Below are positions 24,732 to 31,973 of a DNA stretch of 33,173 nucleotides, piece after piece (within the stretch, counting starts at the first letter, position 1; the number at the start of each line of letters is the position of its first letter). Made by a program: the position numbers and the translations under genes. A model generated the notes under the pieces. The model worked only from the letters and a program-made list of their open reading frames with translations. It was not told the DNA's origin and searched no databases. The DNA is from DATCJY01 sp036562565 (GTDB taxonomy: Bacteria > Bacteroidota > Bacteroidia > Flavobacteriales_D > Sanyastnellaceae): contig DATCJY010000089.1 in the NCBI GenBank assembly GCA_036562565.1, forward strand, positions 1-33,173, read 5' to 3'.

Positions 24732-24772
24732 ATCCCACTTTGCAAGTGTTTTCTTGTGAAGTGGGATTTTTT
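24732..24772 (+). terminator. Terminator of the btuB-btuG operon
   Basis: A 9-bp perfect stem (24732-24740 with 24759-24767) extends inward by CAAG/CTTG (24743-24746 with 24753-24756) and is followed by six T residues to 24772. It lies 40 bases past the btuG stop. Confidence 0.9.
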
Positions 24773-25009
24773 ATTGCTGTGAAAGTCACCGAGCCGGTTT
24801 TGTTTTGTGCATAATGAAATTCAATCCATCATGTATTTATACATCACATGGTTTGTGTGAAGGTTGATGATGCAATCAAGTAGTGGTGAGGAAAGCCAGT
24901 GCTATGAAACTTCTTAAGTTGGTCATCAAAAATTAGAAACGCTACCAAGCTACACTATCCTTCACTCTAATGGCGTTAAGAAGGACCTTTGAAAGGTGCC
25001 ATTTTTTTT
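24773..25009 (+). ncRNA. Gene-free stretch ending in its own terminator: candidate small RNA
   Basis: No open frame is convincing here. After the operon terminator, a second terminator-like hairpin stands at 24971-25009. Upstream of it, CTTCTTAA (24910-24917) can pair with TTAAGAAG (24976-24983), and ATTAG (24933-24937) with CTAAT (24968-24972), suggesting a structured RNA of roughly 100-200 bases. No strong TAnnTTTG promoter was found, and I recognise no known RNA family. Alternatively the second terminator simply backs up the first. Confidence 0.25.
24971..25009 (+). terminator. Second terminator-like hairpin before the LamG-like T9SS gene
   Basis: ACCTT (24985-24989) pairs with AAGGT (24993-24997), and TGGC (24971-24974) can pair with GCCA (24998-25001). 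Eight T residues follow directly (25002-25009). From 25010 to 25141 I see only the AT-rich leader of the next gene, with no clear promoter element. Confidence 0.5.
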
Positions 25010-25141
25010 GTGAGTTTTCCGGAATTCAATTTTTCATAAAGTGAAAAGCGTGTTTTGTCAATTGGTGGATGCCATTCATAAATGCGTCAGAACAATCGCT
25101 GGTTGCAGGAGTAAAACTTTCCAACGAATAATTGATAAAGA

Positions 25142-26929
25142 ATGAAAAGAAAATTACTTTCTGTAGCAACAATGGCATTGATGGCTTTGACCATGAGCGC
25201 GCAAGTATATAGTGGTGCACGTTTGGCTTTGACGTTCAATGCCCCAGGGAATTTAAGTATGAATAGCGGCAATTCCAATTACACAGTAACTCTTGGAAGC
25301 AATAACGTGAGCAGTGTCAGCCGATATCACGAGTCCGGACGAGGATTGAGAACAACAAGCAATGGTGTAAGCGGAATTACTGAGGAGGAAGTAGAAAGTA
25401 CCATGATTAAAGTACAGGGCCTCAACGGACAACTTTACGCTGCAGGAACCATAAGCTTCACAGCTCGCTATCATGGTGGTCAAAGCGGGTTGACTTATCG
25501 TCCATTCGTTGTTATTCCTAATGGCAGTACTTCATATTTTGAAGGGCTATACCTAGGAGTGACAAATAATAACCAAATAAGATTCGGAGGAGGTCGTCAA
25601 CAAGGCCAATTCAATAGCCAGACCACCGATTTTACAATCGATAACGACACTTACTATAACTACACCATCGTATTTGCAAACAGTGGTAATGGAAGTTACT
25701 TCAGCTTGTACATTGATGGCACGCACATACATACCATCAACAACAATTTTGAGCTTCTGTTTTCTACACAACACCCCATGATGTTTGCGGGCTGCAATCT
25801 TGGAGTTAGAGGAGTAAGCGACTTAGACATCGATCATATCTATGTATGGAACCAAGCACTTTCAACGAATACCATCAGCGATATTGCCAGAGCATCATCA
25901 CGCGTGGAAAGCGTGTTCCACTTTGATAATAACTACGATACGGTGATTAATAGCATTGATTTTACCCGAATCGTTGGCGAACCATACAATCGCTTCGCTA
26001 TTGCAGCTCAAAACAATAACAATCTTTCAAGCTCTTCTGATAAAAACGGTAATGGCTACAACGCACTTCGATTTACTGGAAACAATGGAGGATTAAGTCA
26101 GTTCCCCAAGTTCAGCATTGAAAAGTTTTCCAGTGTTGTTCTTCAAGAAAAAATCAATGAAGTGGGATTCTCATTTGATTACTACGGAGGCTCAATGACA
26201 ACCGAGAACTCCATTGCTCACAACGGAATCTATCCACTTGCCGGTCTATCTTATGATCAAACCTCCATTTATGTCATTCCCGGTGTAGTTGTAGGACGCA
26301 ACATGGAAACGGATGAGTTGGAGTTGCGCGTGGTGCTTAGCGATACCACTTATCTACAACAAAGCGCAGAAGTAAACTGGGAAGAATGGAATTCCATCCA
26401 GTGCTTGATGATTGCGGACGACAGGGTCGAAGTGAAAGTAAATGATGAAGTGGTTATTGAAATTGATTATCCATACGGACTTCCGCTTACCAATAACTCG
26501 TGGTTTACAATGGGATATGTAGGCAATTCGAACAGCTATGGATACACATCCGGTAGCTATGATGAGATGACTGTGTTTGCCAACAAAACAGCACAAGGAA
26601 CATTCCTCTTACTTGGTGCACAAGAAGAAGAGGAGGAACAGGAAGAAGAGGAAGAAGAAGGTGGTGAACCGGTGTCTGTAACTGAATTGATCAATGCAAA
26701 AGGTTACGCTGTATACCCTAACCCTTCCACATCAGGAGTGTTCACTCTTCAACGTCTAAACGACCAAGTAATGAACTACGAAATTGTGGATGCTACAGGT
26801 AAAGTGATAGAGAATGGCGTATTGAATAAAATAGTGCATACACTCAACATGACCTCTGTTCCATCCGGAATTTACTTCCTCAAGGTGGCAAATGGAGAGC
26901 AATATGATATTATCAGACTAATCAAATAA
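25142..26929 (+). CDS. Secreted LamG-like (concanavalin A fold) protein with T9SS type A sorting domain
   Basis: 595 residues. Signal peptide about 1-20 (ending TMSAQ). Two jelly-roll regions follow, about 25-255 and 256-490. The first has the LamG-like closing motif DIDHIYVWNQALSTNTI near 230-246, preceded by FSLYIDGTHIHT. The second repeats the pattern with VEVKVNDEVVIEID and SYDEMTVFAN. A highly acidic linker of about 16 residues, nearly all Glu, lies at 493-508. The sorting domain begins YAVYPNPSTSGVFTLQ and ends SGIYFLKVANGEQYDIIRLIK. It is likely a carbohydrate- or matrix-binding surface protein; ligand unknown. It is monocistronic, with a terminator 25 bases after the stop. Whether the downstream LytS/LytTR pair regulates it cannot be told. 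Confidence 0.88.
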   Translation: MKRKLLSVATMALMALTMSAQVYSGARLALTFNAPGNLSMNSGNSNYTVTLGSNNVSSVSRYHESGRGLRTTSNGVSGITEEEVESTMIKVQGLNGQLYAAGTISFTARYHGGQSGLTYRPFVVIPNGSTSYFEGLYLGVTNNNQIRFGGGRQQGQFNSQTTDFTIDNDTYYNYTIVFANSGNGSYFSLYIDGTHIHTINNNFELLFSTQHPMMFAGCNLGVRGVSDLDIDHIYVWNQALSTNTISDIARASSRVESVFHFDNNYDTVINSIDFTRIVGEPYNRFAIAAQNNNNLSSSSDKNGNGYNALRFTGNNGGLSQFPKFSIEKFSSVVLQEKINEVGFSFDYYGGSMTTENSIAHNGIYPLAGLSYDQTSIYVIPGVVVGRNMETDELELRVVLSDTTYLQQSAEVNWEEWNSIQCLMIADDRVEVKVNDEVVIEIDYPYGLPLTNNSWFTMGYVGNSNSYGYTSGSYDEMTVFANKTAQGTFLLLGAQEEEEEQEEEEEEGGEPVSVTELINAKGYAVYPNPSTSGVFTLQRLNDQVMNYEIVDATGKVIENGVLNKIVHTLNMTSVPSGIYFLKVANGEQYDIIRLIK

Positions 26930-26954
26930 TCAACAAACTCTAATCAACCCCAAG

Positions 26955-26986
26955 AAGGGACACCGATTATTTCGGTGTCCCTTTTT
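26955..26986 (+). terminator. Terminator of the LamG-like T9SS gene
   Basis: A perfect 12-bp stem (26955-26966 with 26972-26983) with a 5-base loop has a T run at 26982-26986. It separates the T9SS gene from the two-component operon. Confidence 0.92.
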
Positions 26987-27013
26987 AATTAACCTGTAAT
27001 TGATGAATAAGTA

Positions 27014-27031
27014 TTTGAGCTAAAGCTCAAA
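27014..27031. repeat. 18-bp palindrome upstream of the LytS-like kinase
   Basis: TTTGAGCT (27014-27021), a 2-base centre, and AGCTCAAA (27024-27031) are exact reverse complements. It ends 34 bases before the preferred ATG at 27066 and 4 bases before an alternative in-frame ATG at 27036. Its position fits an operator or a leader hairpin of the two-component operon. Confidence 0.5.
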
Positions 27032-27065
27032 GCTCATGTTAATGGTTGGTTTATTTGCAACATTC

Positions 27066-29978
27066 ATGAGGTGCGAAAAGAGACGAAGGTCTATATACCG
27101 AAGTTTATTGTTGATCTGTTTATGGGGGACTTCCTTCGTCCATGCGCAGAAAACCTTTAGCATACACCTGGATGAAACTTCCGGTCTTCCGTCCTCTATG
27201 GTATATGATTTATTGCAAGATTCCAAAGGCTTCATGTGGTTTACGACCAACTCCGGAATTGTACGATTTGACGGTTTTCAGTTCAAGTCTTATCGCAACG
27301 ATAATCAAACCTCATTATCCGGAAGTTCGCTCAGCGAGGACAAGTACGGTCGTATTTGGTATCAAAACTTTGATGGTTATCTCTACTATGTGGAGAATGA
27401 TGTGTTGAAATCCCTTCCGCAACAAACACCTGCTGAGTTTGTGCCTTATGGAATTGTAAAGGATTTTCTATTGGTGGTGCAACAAAAAGGTGTCGATGTT
27501 TTTGATTTAAATACGTTGAATCTATTGCAGACAGTGCCATTGACAGCGGAGAATATTGTATCGTCAACCGTGCTCAATGATGCTTATTACTTTCTTTCGG
27601 ATAATGTGTTGTATCGGCTGGATGACCATCTAAAGGTTTCGTCAACGGAGCATTTCAGAAAGCAAGGACTGAAGGTAAATCTGTTGTCCAACAACGGACG
27701 TGAGCTTTTTGTACTTTACAAAAACAGCGAAGAGCACGAGGTGTATTTCGTGAATCAAGACTTGGAGTTCCTTCGCAAAGGAAAGCTGCCGTTTCTAGGC
27801 AATGTATTGGTGGCCCAATATCTCGGCAATCATTATTGGTTCTACACCGGTACAGGATGCTATGTATTGAGTGCCATGTTTGAGCCGGTAATGGATACCC
27901 GCTCAATAGGAGTGAATGCAGTGCTCAATAAATGTGTGATTGACAAGTTTGGCGAATATTGGTTCAGCTCATTGGACAGCGGTATTCTTCGCGTTGAAAG
28001 TTTTGATAACAAGGTACTCTTCCAACATACGGAGTCATTAAGAAACATACTCCTTTACAAGGAAGGTTTTATGTTGTCCGATAATCAAGGCCGCATCATT
28101 GCACTAAAGCGAGACCTTACTTTGGATAAAGTGGTGCTGGACTTGGGTAGGACAAACCCTATTCTGAATTTCTATTGGGAAGATGAAAGCGATTTACTCT
28201 TTGTAACTACTTCACAGGAGCATGCCGTTTATCATCACGGCAAGAAGATATACAGTGCCGACATGGCTGTCAAACATGTGGTTCGATTCGATGAAACATA
28301 TTTTGCATTGAGTGCGAGTGGTTATGTGATGCTTCTCAAAAATCCGGTGCCTAGCAAAATTGAACAGCCATCCATCTGGGATAAACTGTTCACTAAACAT
28401 AGCCGAGATGGAAAAACGGCTCGGATACTCACCAATTTACGAGCAAGAACTGTAGCATTTAATTGGCGGGAATCGGCATTATATGCTTGTACAAACAGTG
28501 GTGTTTTCAAAATAACTCCTGATGGCAAGATTACCGAAGTACTTGTGAATGGCAAGCGCACGCTCTTAAGCCGCTTGTTCTTTATAGAGGATACCGTATT
28601 GGGTTTGGACAACATTGGGAACCTATATGAGATACGAGCGGATTACACAAGTAATTACTTAAACAGTCAATTGGGTATCGATAAGAATGCGATACAGATG
28701 GTGAAGCAATTTGGAGATGGTTTGTATGTAGTAGGTATGAATCACATCATCGAATACAAGGCGAACCGAGCCAATACGCTCATCAATACCATGGATGTAG
28801 GGCCCACCAAGGTAAATGATTTGGTTAGAACGAAAGACAAGCTCTTGGTGGTTACCGGAACAGATGTCATTTCATTGAGTTATTGTGCTCAGGAAGCAAA
28901 AGATGTTCCGGGCTTTTACCTGGATAATGTCTTTGTTGGGCAGCGAGCATTCGCGCGTGATGAACTCTTGGAGCTTAGTTACCTACAGAATAGTTTGCGG
29001 ATTACCTTCTCTGTAGCTGATCTGGCAGGAGGACTGGCGCCAAGCATATTTTACCGAATCAATCAGCATGACTGGGTTCAACTGCCTGTTCACATGCGTG
29101 AGTTGGTGTTGTCATCACTCGCACCCGGTGAATACGTGTTGGATTTTAAAGTGAACGATTATGTACATACCAATGTGCTATCATTCAAAATCACACCACC
29201 AGTATATAAGCAAACATGGTTTATCATTCTTGCTGCTGTGTTGTTGGCGTTGATGCTCTTGACAATTCACAAATGGATTCTTTCCATGTTGCGCAAGAAG
29301 ATGATTTTGCTCAATGAGAAATCCGAATTGGAAAGCCGTTTGAGAAGCTCTATGTTGACATCTATCAAAGCCCAAATGAATCCGCATTTCTTCTACAATG
29401 CGCTCAATACCATACAGGCATATATTTTCTCCTATGACCGCAACAATGCTATCACTTATTTGTCCAAATTCTCCAAACTGACACGACTGATTCTGGAGAT
29501 GTCCGATAAACAGAAGGTGCGACTCGATGAAGAGTTGCAGTCGCTCAAACTTTATCTTGAACTGGAGCAAGCACGTTTTCAAGATGATTTTACATTTGAA
29601 ATTACTTTGGATGATTCCCTCGATAAGCACATGATTGAAATACCATCCATGCTGATTCAGCCTTATGTGGAAAATGCAGTGAAGCATGGATTGTTGCACA
29701 GCACAGGCCACAAGCATTTATTGATTTCGTTTAAGCTGAGTGACGGAATTCTCAAAGTGGTGATTGATGACAGCGGTGTAGGCCGTCAGCGATCTGAGGA
29801 AATCAATAGCAACAAATACAACAAGCCTAAATCCTTTTCTTCCGAATCCAATAAAACACGTCTTGAATTGATTAATCAAAACAAGAATGTGGTGAGTGTA
29901 GAATACATTGATAAAGAGGATGAGCATGGCCAGCCATCAGGAACCATAGTGATGTTGTCCATCTCCATAAATGATTAA
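27066..29978 (+). CDS. LytS-type sensor histidine kinase with periplasmic propeller
   Basis: 970 residues. A basic n-region (RCEKRRR) and signal sequence end FVHAQ. The periplasmic sensor (about 30-640) opens with GLPSSMVYDLLQDSKGFMWF and RFDGFQF, the Reg_prop repeat of two-component propellers. About 645-710 resembles the Y_Y_Y domain. One membrane helix lies at about 717-736, then a short coiled coil. The His_kinase domain has the phosphoacceptor His774 in QMNPHFFYNALN. The HATPase domain shows ENAVKHGLL (about 867-875) and DDSGVG (about 900). There is no receiver domain in the same protein. ATG 27066 is preferred because it gives the standard signal peptide; ATG 27036 would add 10 residues. 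The response regulator follows after 5 bases. The signal is unknown. Confidence 0.93.
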   Translation: MRCEKRRRSIYRSLLLICLWGTSFVHAQKTFSIHLDETSGLPSSMVYDLLQDSKGFMWFTTNSGIVRFDGFQFKSYRNDNQTSLSGSSLSEDKYGRIWYQNFDGYLYYVENDVLKSLPQQTPAEFVPYGIVKDFLLVVQQKGVDVFDLNTLNLLQTVPLTAENIVSSTVLNDAYYFLSDNVLYRLDDHLKVSSTEHFRKQGLKVNLLSNNGRELFVLYKNSEEHEVYFVNQDLEFLRKGKLPFLGNVLVAQYLGNHYWFYTGTGCYVLSAMFEPVMDTRSIGVNAVLNKCVIDKFGEYWFSSLDSGILRVESFDNKVLFQHTESLRNILLYKEGFMLSDNQGRIIALKRDLTLDKVVLDLGRTNPILNFYWEDESDLLFVTTSQEHAVYHHGKKIYSADMAVKHVVRFDETYFALSASGYVMLLKNPVPSKIEQPSIWDKLFTKHSRDGKTARILTNLRARTVAFNWRESALYACTNSGVFKITPDGKITEVLVNGKRTLLSRLFFIEDTVLGLDNIGNLYEIRADYTSNYLNSQLGIDKNAIQMVKQFGDGLYVVGMNHIIEYKANRANTLINTMDVGPTKVNDLVRTKDKLLVVTGTDVISLSYCAQEAKDVPGFYLDNVFVGQRAFARDELLELSYLQNSLRITFSVADLAGGLAPSIFYRINQHDWVQLPVHMRELVLSSLAPGEYVLDFKVNDYVHTNVLSFKITPPVYKQTWFIILAAVLLALMLLTIHKWILSMLRKKMILLNEKSELESRLRSSMLTSIKAQMNPHFFYNALNTIQAYIFSYDRNNAITYLSKFSKLTRLILEMSDKQKVRLDEELQSLKLYLELEQARFQDDFTFEITLDDSLDKHMIEIPSMLIQPYVENAVKHGLLHSTGHKHLLISFKLSDGILKVVIDDSGVGRQRSEEINSNKYNKPKSFSSESNKTRLELINQNKNVVSVEYIDKEDEHGQPSGTIVMLSISIND

Positions 29979-29983
29979 ACAAT

Positions 29984-30715
29984 ATGAAAGCGATTATAAT
30001 AGATGACGAACCTTTGGCCAGAAACCTGTTGCGTGGGATGCTCACAGAATACTGTCCTGAAGTGGAGGTGGTGGACGATTGTCCTGATTTGGCAACAGGT
30101 GTCAAGTCCATTCATAAGCACAAGCCAGATGTGGTTTTTCTGGATATCGAGATGCCGGGCCAAAATGGTTTGGAGATATTGGATTACTTCAATGAGGACG
30201 AGGTGAATTTCGCTATCATCGTTGTTACGGCATATAATGCATATGCAATTGAAGCATTTAAACTTTCAGCGGTGGGATACGTTCTGAAACCCATTGAAGC
30301 AGAGGATTTGCAGGCATGTGTGAGGCAATTTGGCAAGCGAAGTGCTAAACAAAATTTGCAATCCTTGCGCACCACCATGTTGAGATCTTTGCCAAAGAAA
30401 ATGGCCATCCATGGCGTTAGCTCGGTTGTATTTATGGAGCTGGATGAGATACTTTTCTTCGAAGCCGAGGGAGCTTACACCAAGGTCTATATCCGTGATG
30501 GACGCTCCATTGTAACGAGCAAAGGATTGAAGCATTACGAAACGTTGCTCGGTGCAAATCCTACTTTCTTCCGTTGTCATAAATCATACATTGTGAACCT
30601 TGCACACGTCAATGAATATGTGAAGTCATCGGGTGGTTATCTCAAGGTGCAGAAATATGAAATTGGTATTTCACCGGATAAGATTGCAACGTTCACCGAG
30701 CGGATGCTTTCATAA
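29984..30715 (+). CDS. LytTR-family response regulator
   Basis: 243 residues. The receiver domain (1-120) has the acidic pocket IDDEP (6-10), phosphoacceptor Asp54 in FLDIEMPG, the switch Thr in VVTAYNAYAIEAF and Lys in GYVLKPIEAEDL. A LytTR DNA-binding domain follows (about 140-240): ILFFEAEGAYTKVY, FFRCHKSYIVNLAHV and the final strand motif, which bind imperfect direct repeats about two turns apart. It starts 5 bases after the kinase gene, so kinase and regulator are a cognate pair. Targets are not evident. It faces the DUF3037 gene across a short spacer with a hairpin at 30730-30763. Confidence 0.95.
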   Translation: MKAIIIDDEPLARNLLRGMLTEYCPEVEVVDDCPDLATGVKSIHKHKPDVVFLDIEMPGQNGLEILDYFNEDEVNFAIIVVTAYNAYAIEAFKLSAVGYVLKPIEAEDLQACVRQFGKRSAKQNLQSLRTTMLRSLPKKMAIHGVSSVVFMELDEILFFEAEGAYTKVYIRDGRSIVTSKGLKHYETLLGANPTFFRCHKSYIVNLAHVNEYVKSSGGYLKVQKYEIGISPDKIATFTERMLS

Positions 30716-30729
30716 CACAAGGGCGTAAT

Positions 30730-30763
30730 GTGTTATAGATGCACAAACAAGAATCTATCACAC
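30730..30763. terminator. Weak bidirectional hairpin between convergent operons
   Basis: GTGTTATAGAT (30730-30740) pairs with ATCTATCACAC (30753-30763) over 11 positions with one mismatch and a 12-base loop. T runs on either side are poor, so termination may be weak or Rho-assisted. Confidence 0.4.
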
Positions 30764-30766
30764 TAC

Positions 30767-31162
30767 TTATTTATCAGCGGGCAGCACAAGTGTTTTGAAT
30801 AGATGCTCTAATGTTTGTGTTGGATTGGTGGTCAATCCATTGTGAACAATGGAGCATTGAATGATGGTACTGCGCGAGGCCGTGAGCCATCTGAAACGCT
30901 CAGCTACCGGTAGCAAACCGATTGGTCCTGCTGTTTTTCCACCTTTGCTTATCGCAATAAATGTTTCGAGGAATTGCATGATTTCCGCTTCCTTCATGCT
31001 GCAGTCAAAACATGCCAGCTTCTCTTTTGGCAAATAGATACGCGCATCGAGAAATTTCTGCGATGCACAATAAAGAATCACCCCGACATTGATAAATTCT
31101 TCGCGCTCTACACGAGGAACAAGTCGGATGACTGCATATTCATATAAGTGCTTTTCTTGCAT
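30767..31162 (-). CDS. DUF3037 protein, partner of the HipA-like kinase
   Basis: 131 residues. The family signature is YAVIRLVPRVEREEFINVGVILYC near the N-terminus (about 8-31, both parts contiguous), followed by DARIYLPKEKLACFDC and a C-terminal region ending TLEHLFKTLVLPADK. DUF3037 is widespread next to genes for HipA-family kinases, and its biochemical role is unknown. I chose ATG 31162: the open frame extends upstream, but that part lies in the kinase gene in another frame and looks like a shadow. The start overlaps the end of the kinase gene by 23 bases, so translation is probably coupled. No helix-turn-helix is visible, so it is not an obvious HipB-type repressor. Confidence 0.85.
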   Translation of the reverse strand: MQEKHLYEYAVIRLVPRVEREEFINVGVILYCASQKFLDARIYLPKEKLACFDCSMKEAEIMQFLETFIAISKGGKTAGPIGLLPVAERFRWLTASRSTIIQCSIVHNGLTTNPTQTLEHLFKTLVLPADK

Positions 31163-31916
31163 TGTCCGCTTCTTGTGTAAAGTAATCTGCGCTGTCGAGG
31201 CGCTTGTGTAAGAATGTGATGTAGGCGTTTCTATGTTCTTCCAATGATGAAAATGCGGGTTCGTTTTCAAGCCATGCCTCCGGTAATTGAAGTACGAGGT
31301 CCGTGAGGAATTCCTTGGTGAGTTTGTTTTTGAACTCTGCATTCACTTGCTCCAGTTCAGTAGCCCGGTTCAAGAGAATATGGTCTTTTATCATCGGAAA
31401 AGGTTTGTTCACCACATCCCAGTTTTGCCATGAATGGTGAAAGTAGAGTGATGCACCTTGGTCAATCAACCACAGTTCATTGTGCCACCAAAGCATGTTC
31501 GCATTGCGTGGAGTGCGGTCAATATTGAGCAAGTAGCTATCGAGCCACACAATTTGTGAAGCCTCTTTGGCAATCACTGGGAGTACGAGTGGGTCATAGG
31601 TAATCGCTCCGGACAGATAGTGCAGACCAAGGTTTAATCCGTGGCTTGCTTTCAATAAGTCCTGTATTTCTTCGTCTCCTTCTGTTCTACCAATGCTGCT
31701 ATCCAGGTGGGCAAACACCAGTTCCGGAACGCGGAAACCAAGCTCGCGAGCTATTTCACCGCCAATGAATTCCGAGATGAGTGCCTTGCTGCCGTGACCG
31801 GCCCCTTTGAATTTTAGCACATAGAGGAAATTGTCATCCGCCTCTACAATGGCCGGCAATGAACCACCTTCGCGTAGAGGGGCAACGTATCGTGTAACTT
31901 CTACTGTCCGTAACAT
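31140..31916 (-). CDS. HipA-like Ser/Thr kinase
   Basis: 258 residues, shorter than classical HipA (about 440) and lacking its N-terminal domain. Kinase-like features: YVLKFKG (32-38) with a candidate ATP-binding Lys, the glycine/Lys loop KGAGHGSK (37-44), the catalytic segment NIDRTPRN with Asp133 and Asn138 (same 5-residue spacing as Asp309/Asn314 of E. coli HipA), and the metal-binding IDQG with Asp152. All key residues are present, so it is probably active. HipA kinases phosphorylate aminoacyl-tRNA synthetases or other proteins; this short group is not well studied. It is the first gene of a two-gene unit with DUF3037. Its promoter has a -7 element 8 bases before the ATG and an 8-bp inverted repeat above it. 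Confidence 0.82.
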   Translation of the reverse strand: MLRTVEVTRYVAPLREGGSLPAIVEADDNFLYVLKFKGAGHGSKALISEFIGGEIARELGFRVPELVFAHLDSSIGRTEGDEEIQDLLKASHGLNLGLHYLSGAITYDPLVLPVIAKEASQIVWLDSYLLNIDRTPRNANMLWWHNELWLIDQGASLYFHHSWQNWDVVNKPFPMIKDHILLNRATELEQVNAEFKNKLTKEFLTDLVLQLPEAWLENEPAFSSLEEHRNAYITFLHKRLDSADYFTQEADNARKALI

Positions 31917-31923
31917 GTAAGCG

Positions 31924-31931
31924 CAAAACTA
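31924..31931 (-). promoter_or_regulatory. -7 element (TAGTTTTG) of the HipA-like/DUF3037 unit
   Basis: On the minus strand TAGTTTTG matches TAnnTTTG exactly. Transcription would start very near the ATG at 31916, giving an almost leaderless mRNA. There is no TTG at the -33 position; an inverted repeat occupies that place. Confidence 0.5.
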
Positions 31932-31937
31932 ATGTGC

Positions 31938-31959
31938 ACATGTAGTGTAAGCTACATGT
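31938..31959. repeat. 8-bp inverted repeat in the HipA-like promoter, possible operator
   Basis: ACATGTAG (31938-31945) and CTACATGT (31952-31959) are exact reverse complements with a 6-base centre. A third related copy, ACATGTA, spans the start codon at 31913-31919. The repeat sits just upstream of the -7 element and 14 bases from the stop of the broken serine hydrolase gene. Confidence 0.55.
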
Positions 31960-31973
31960 TTGGCAAAGATGCT

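Noticed and set aside
24885..24900. GAGGAAAG resembling the conserved start of RNase P RNA
   Set aside because: Only these eight bases match. The following conserved bases and the paired regions expected for RNase P RNA are absent within the ~120 bases before the terminator.
31163..31342. Upstream extension of the DUF3037 frame by 60 codons
   Set aside because: This part lies wholly within the HipA-like gene in a different frame. The DUF3037 signature begins right after ATG 31162.
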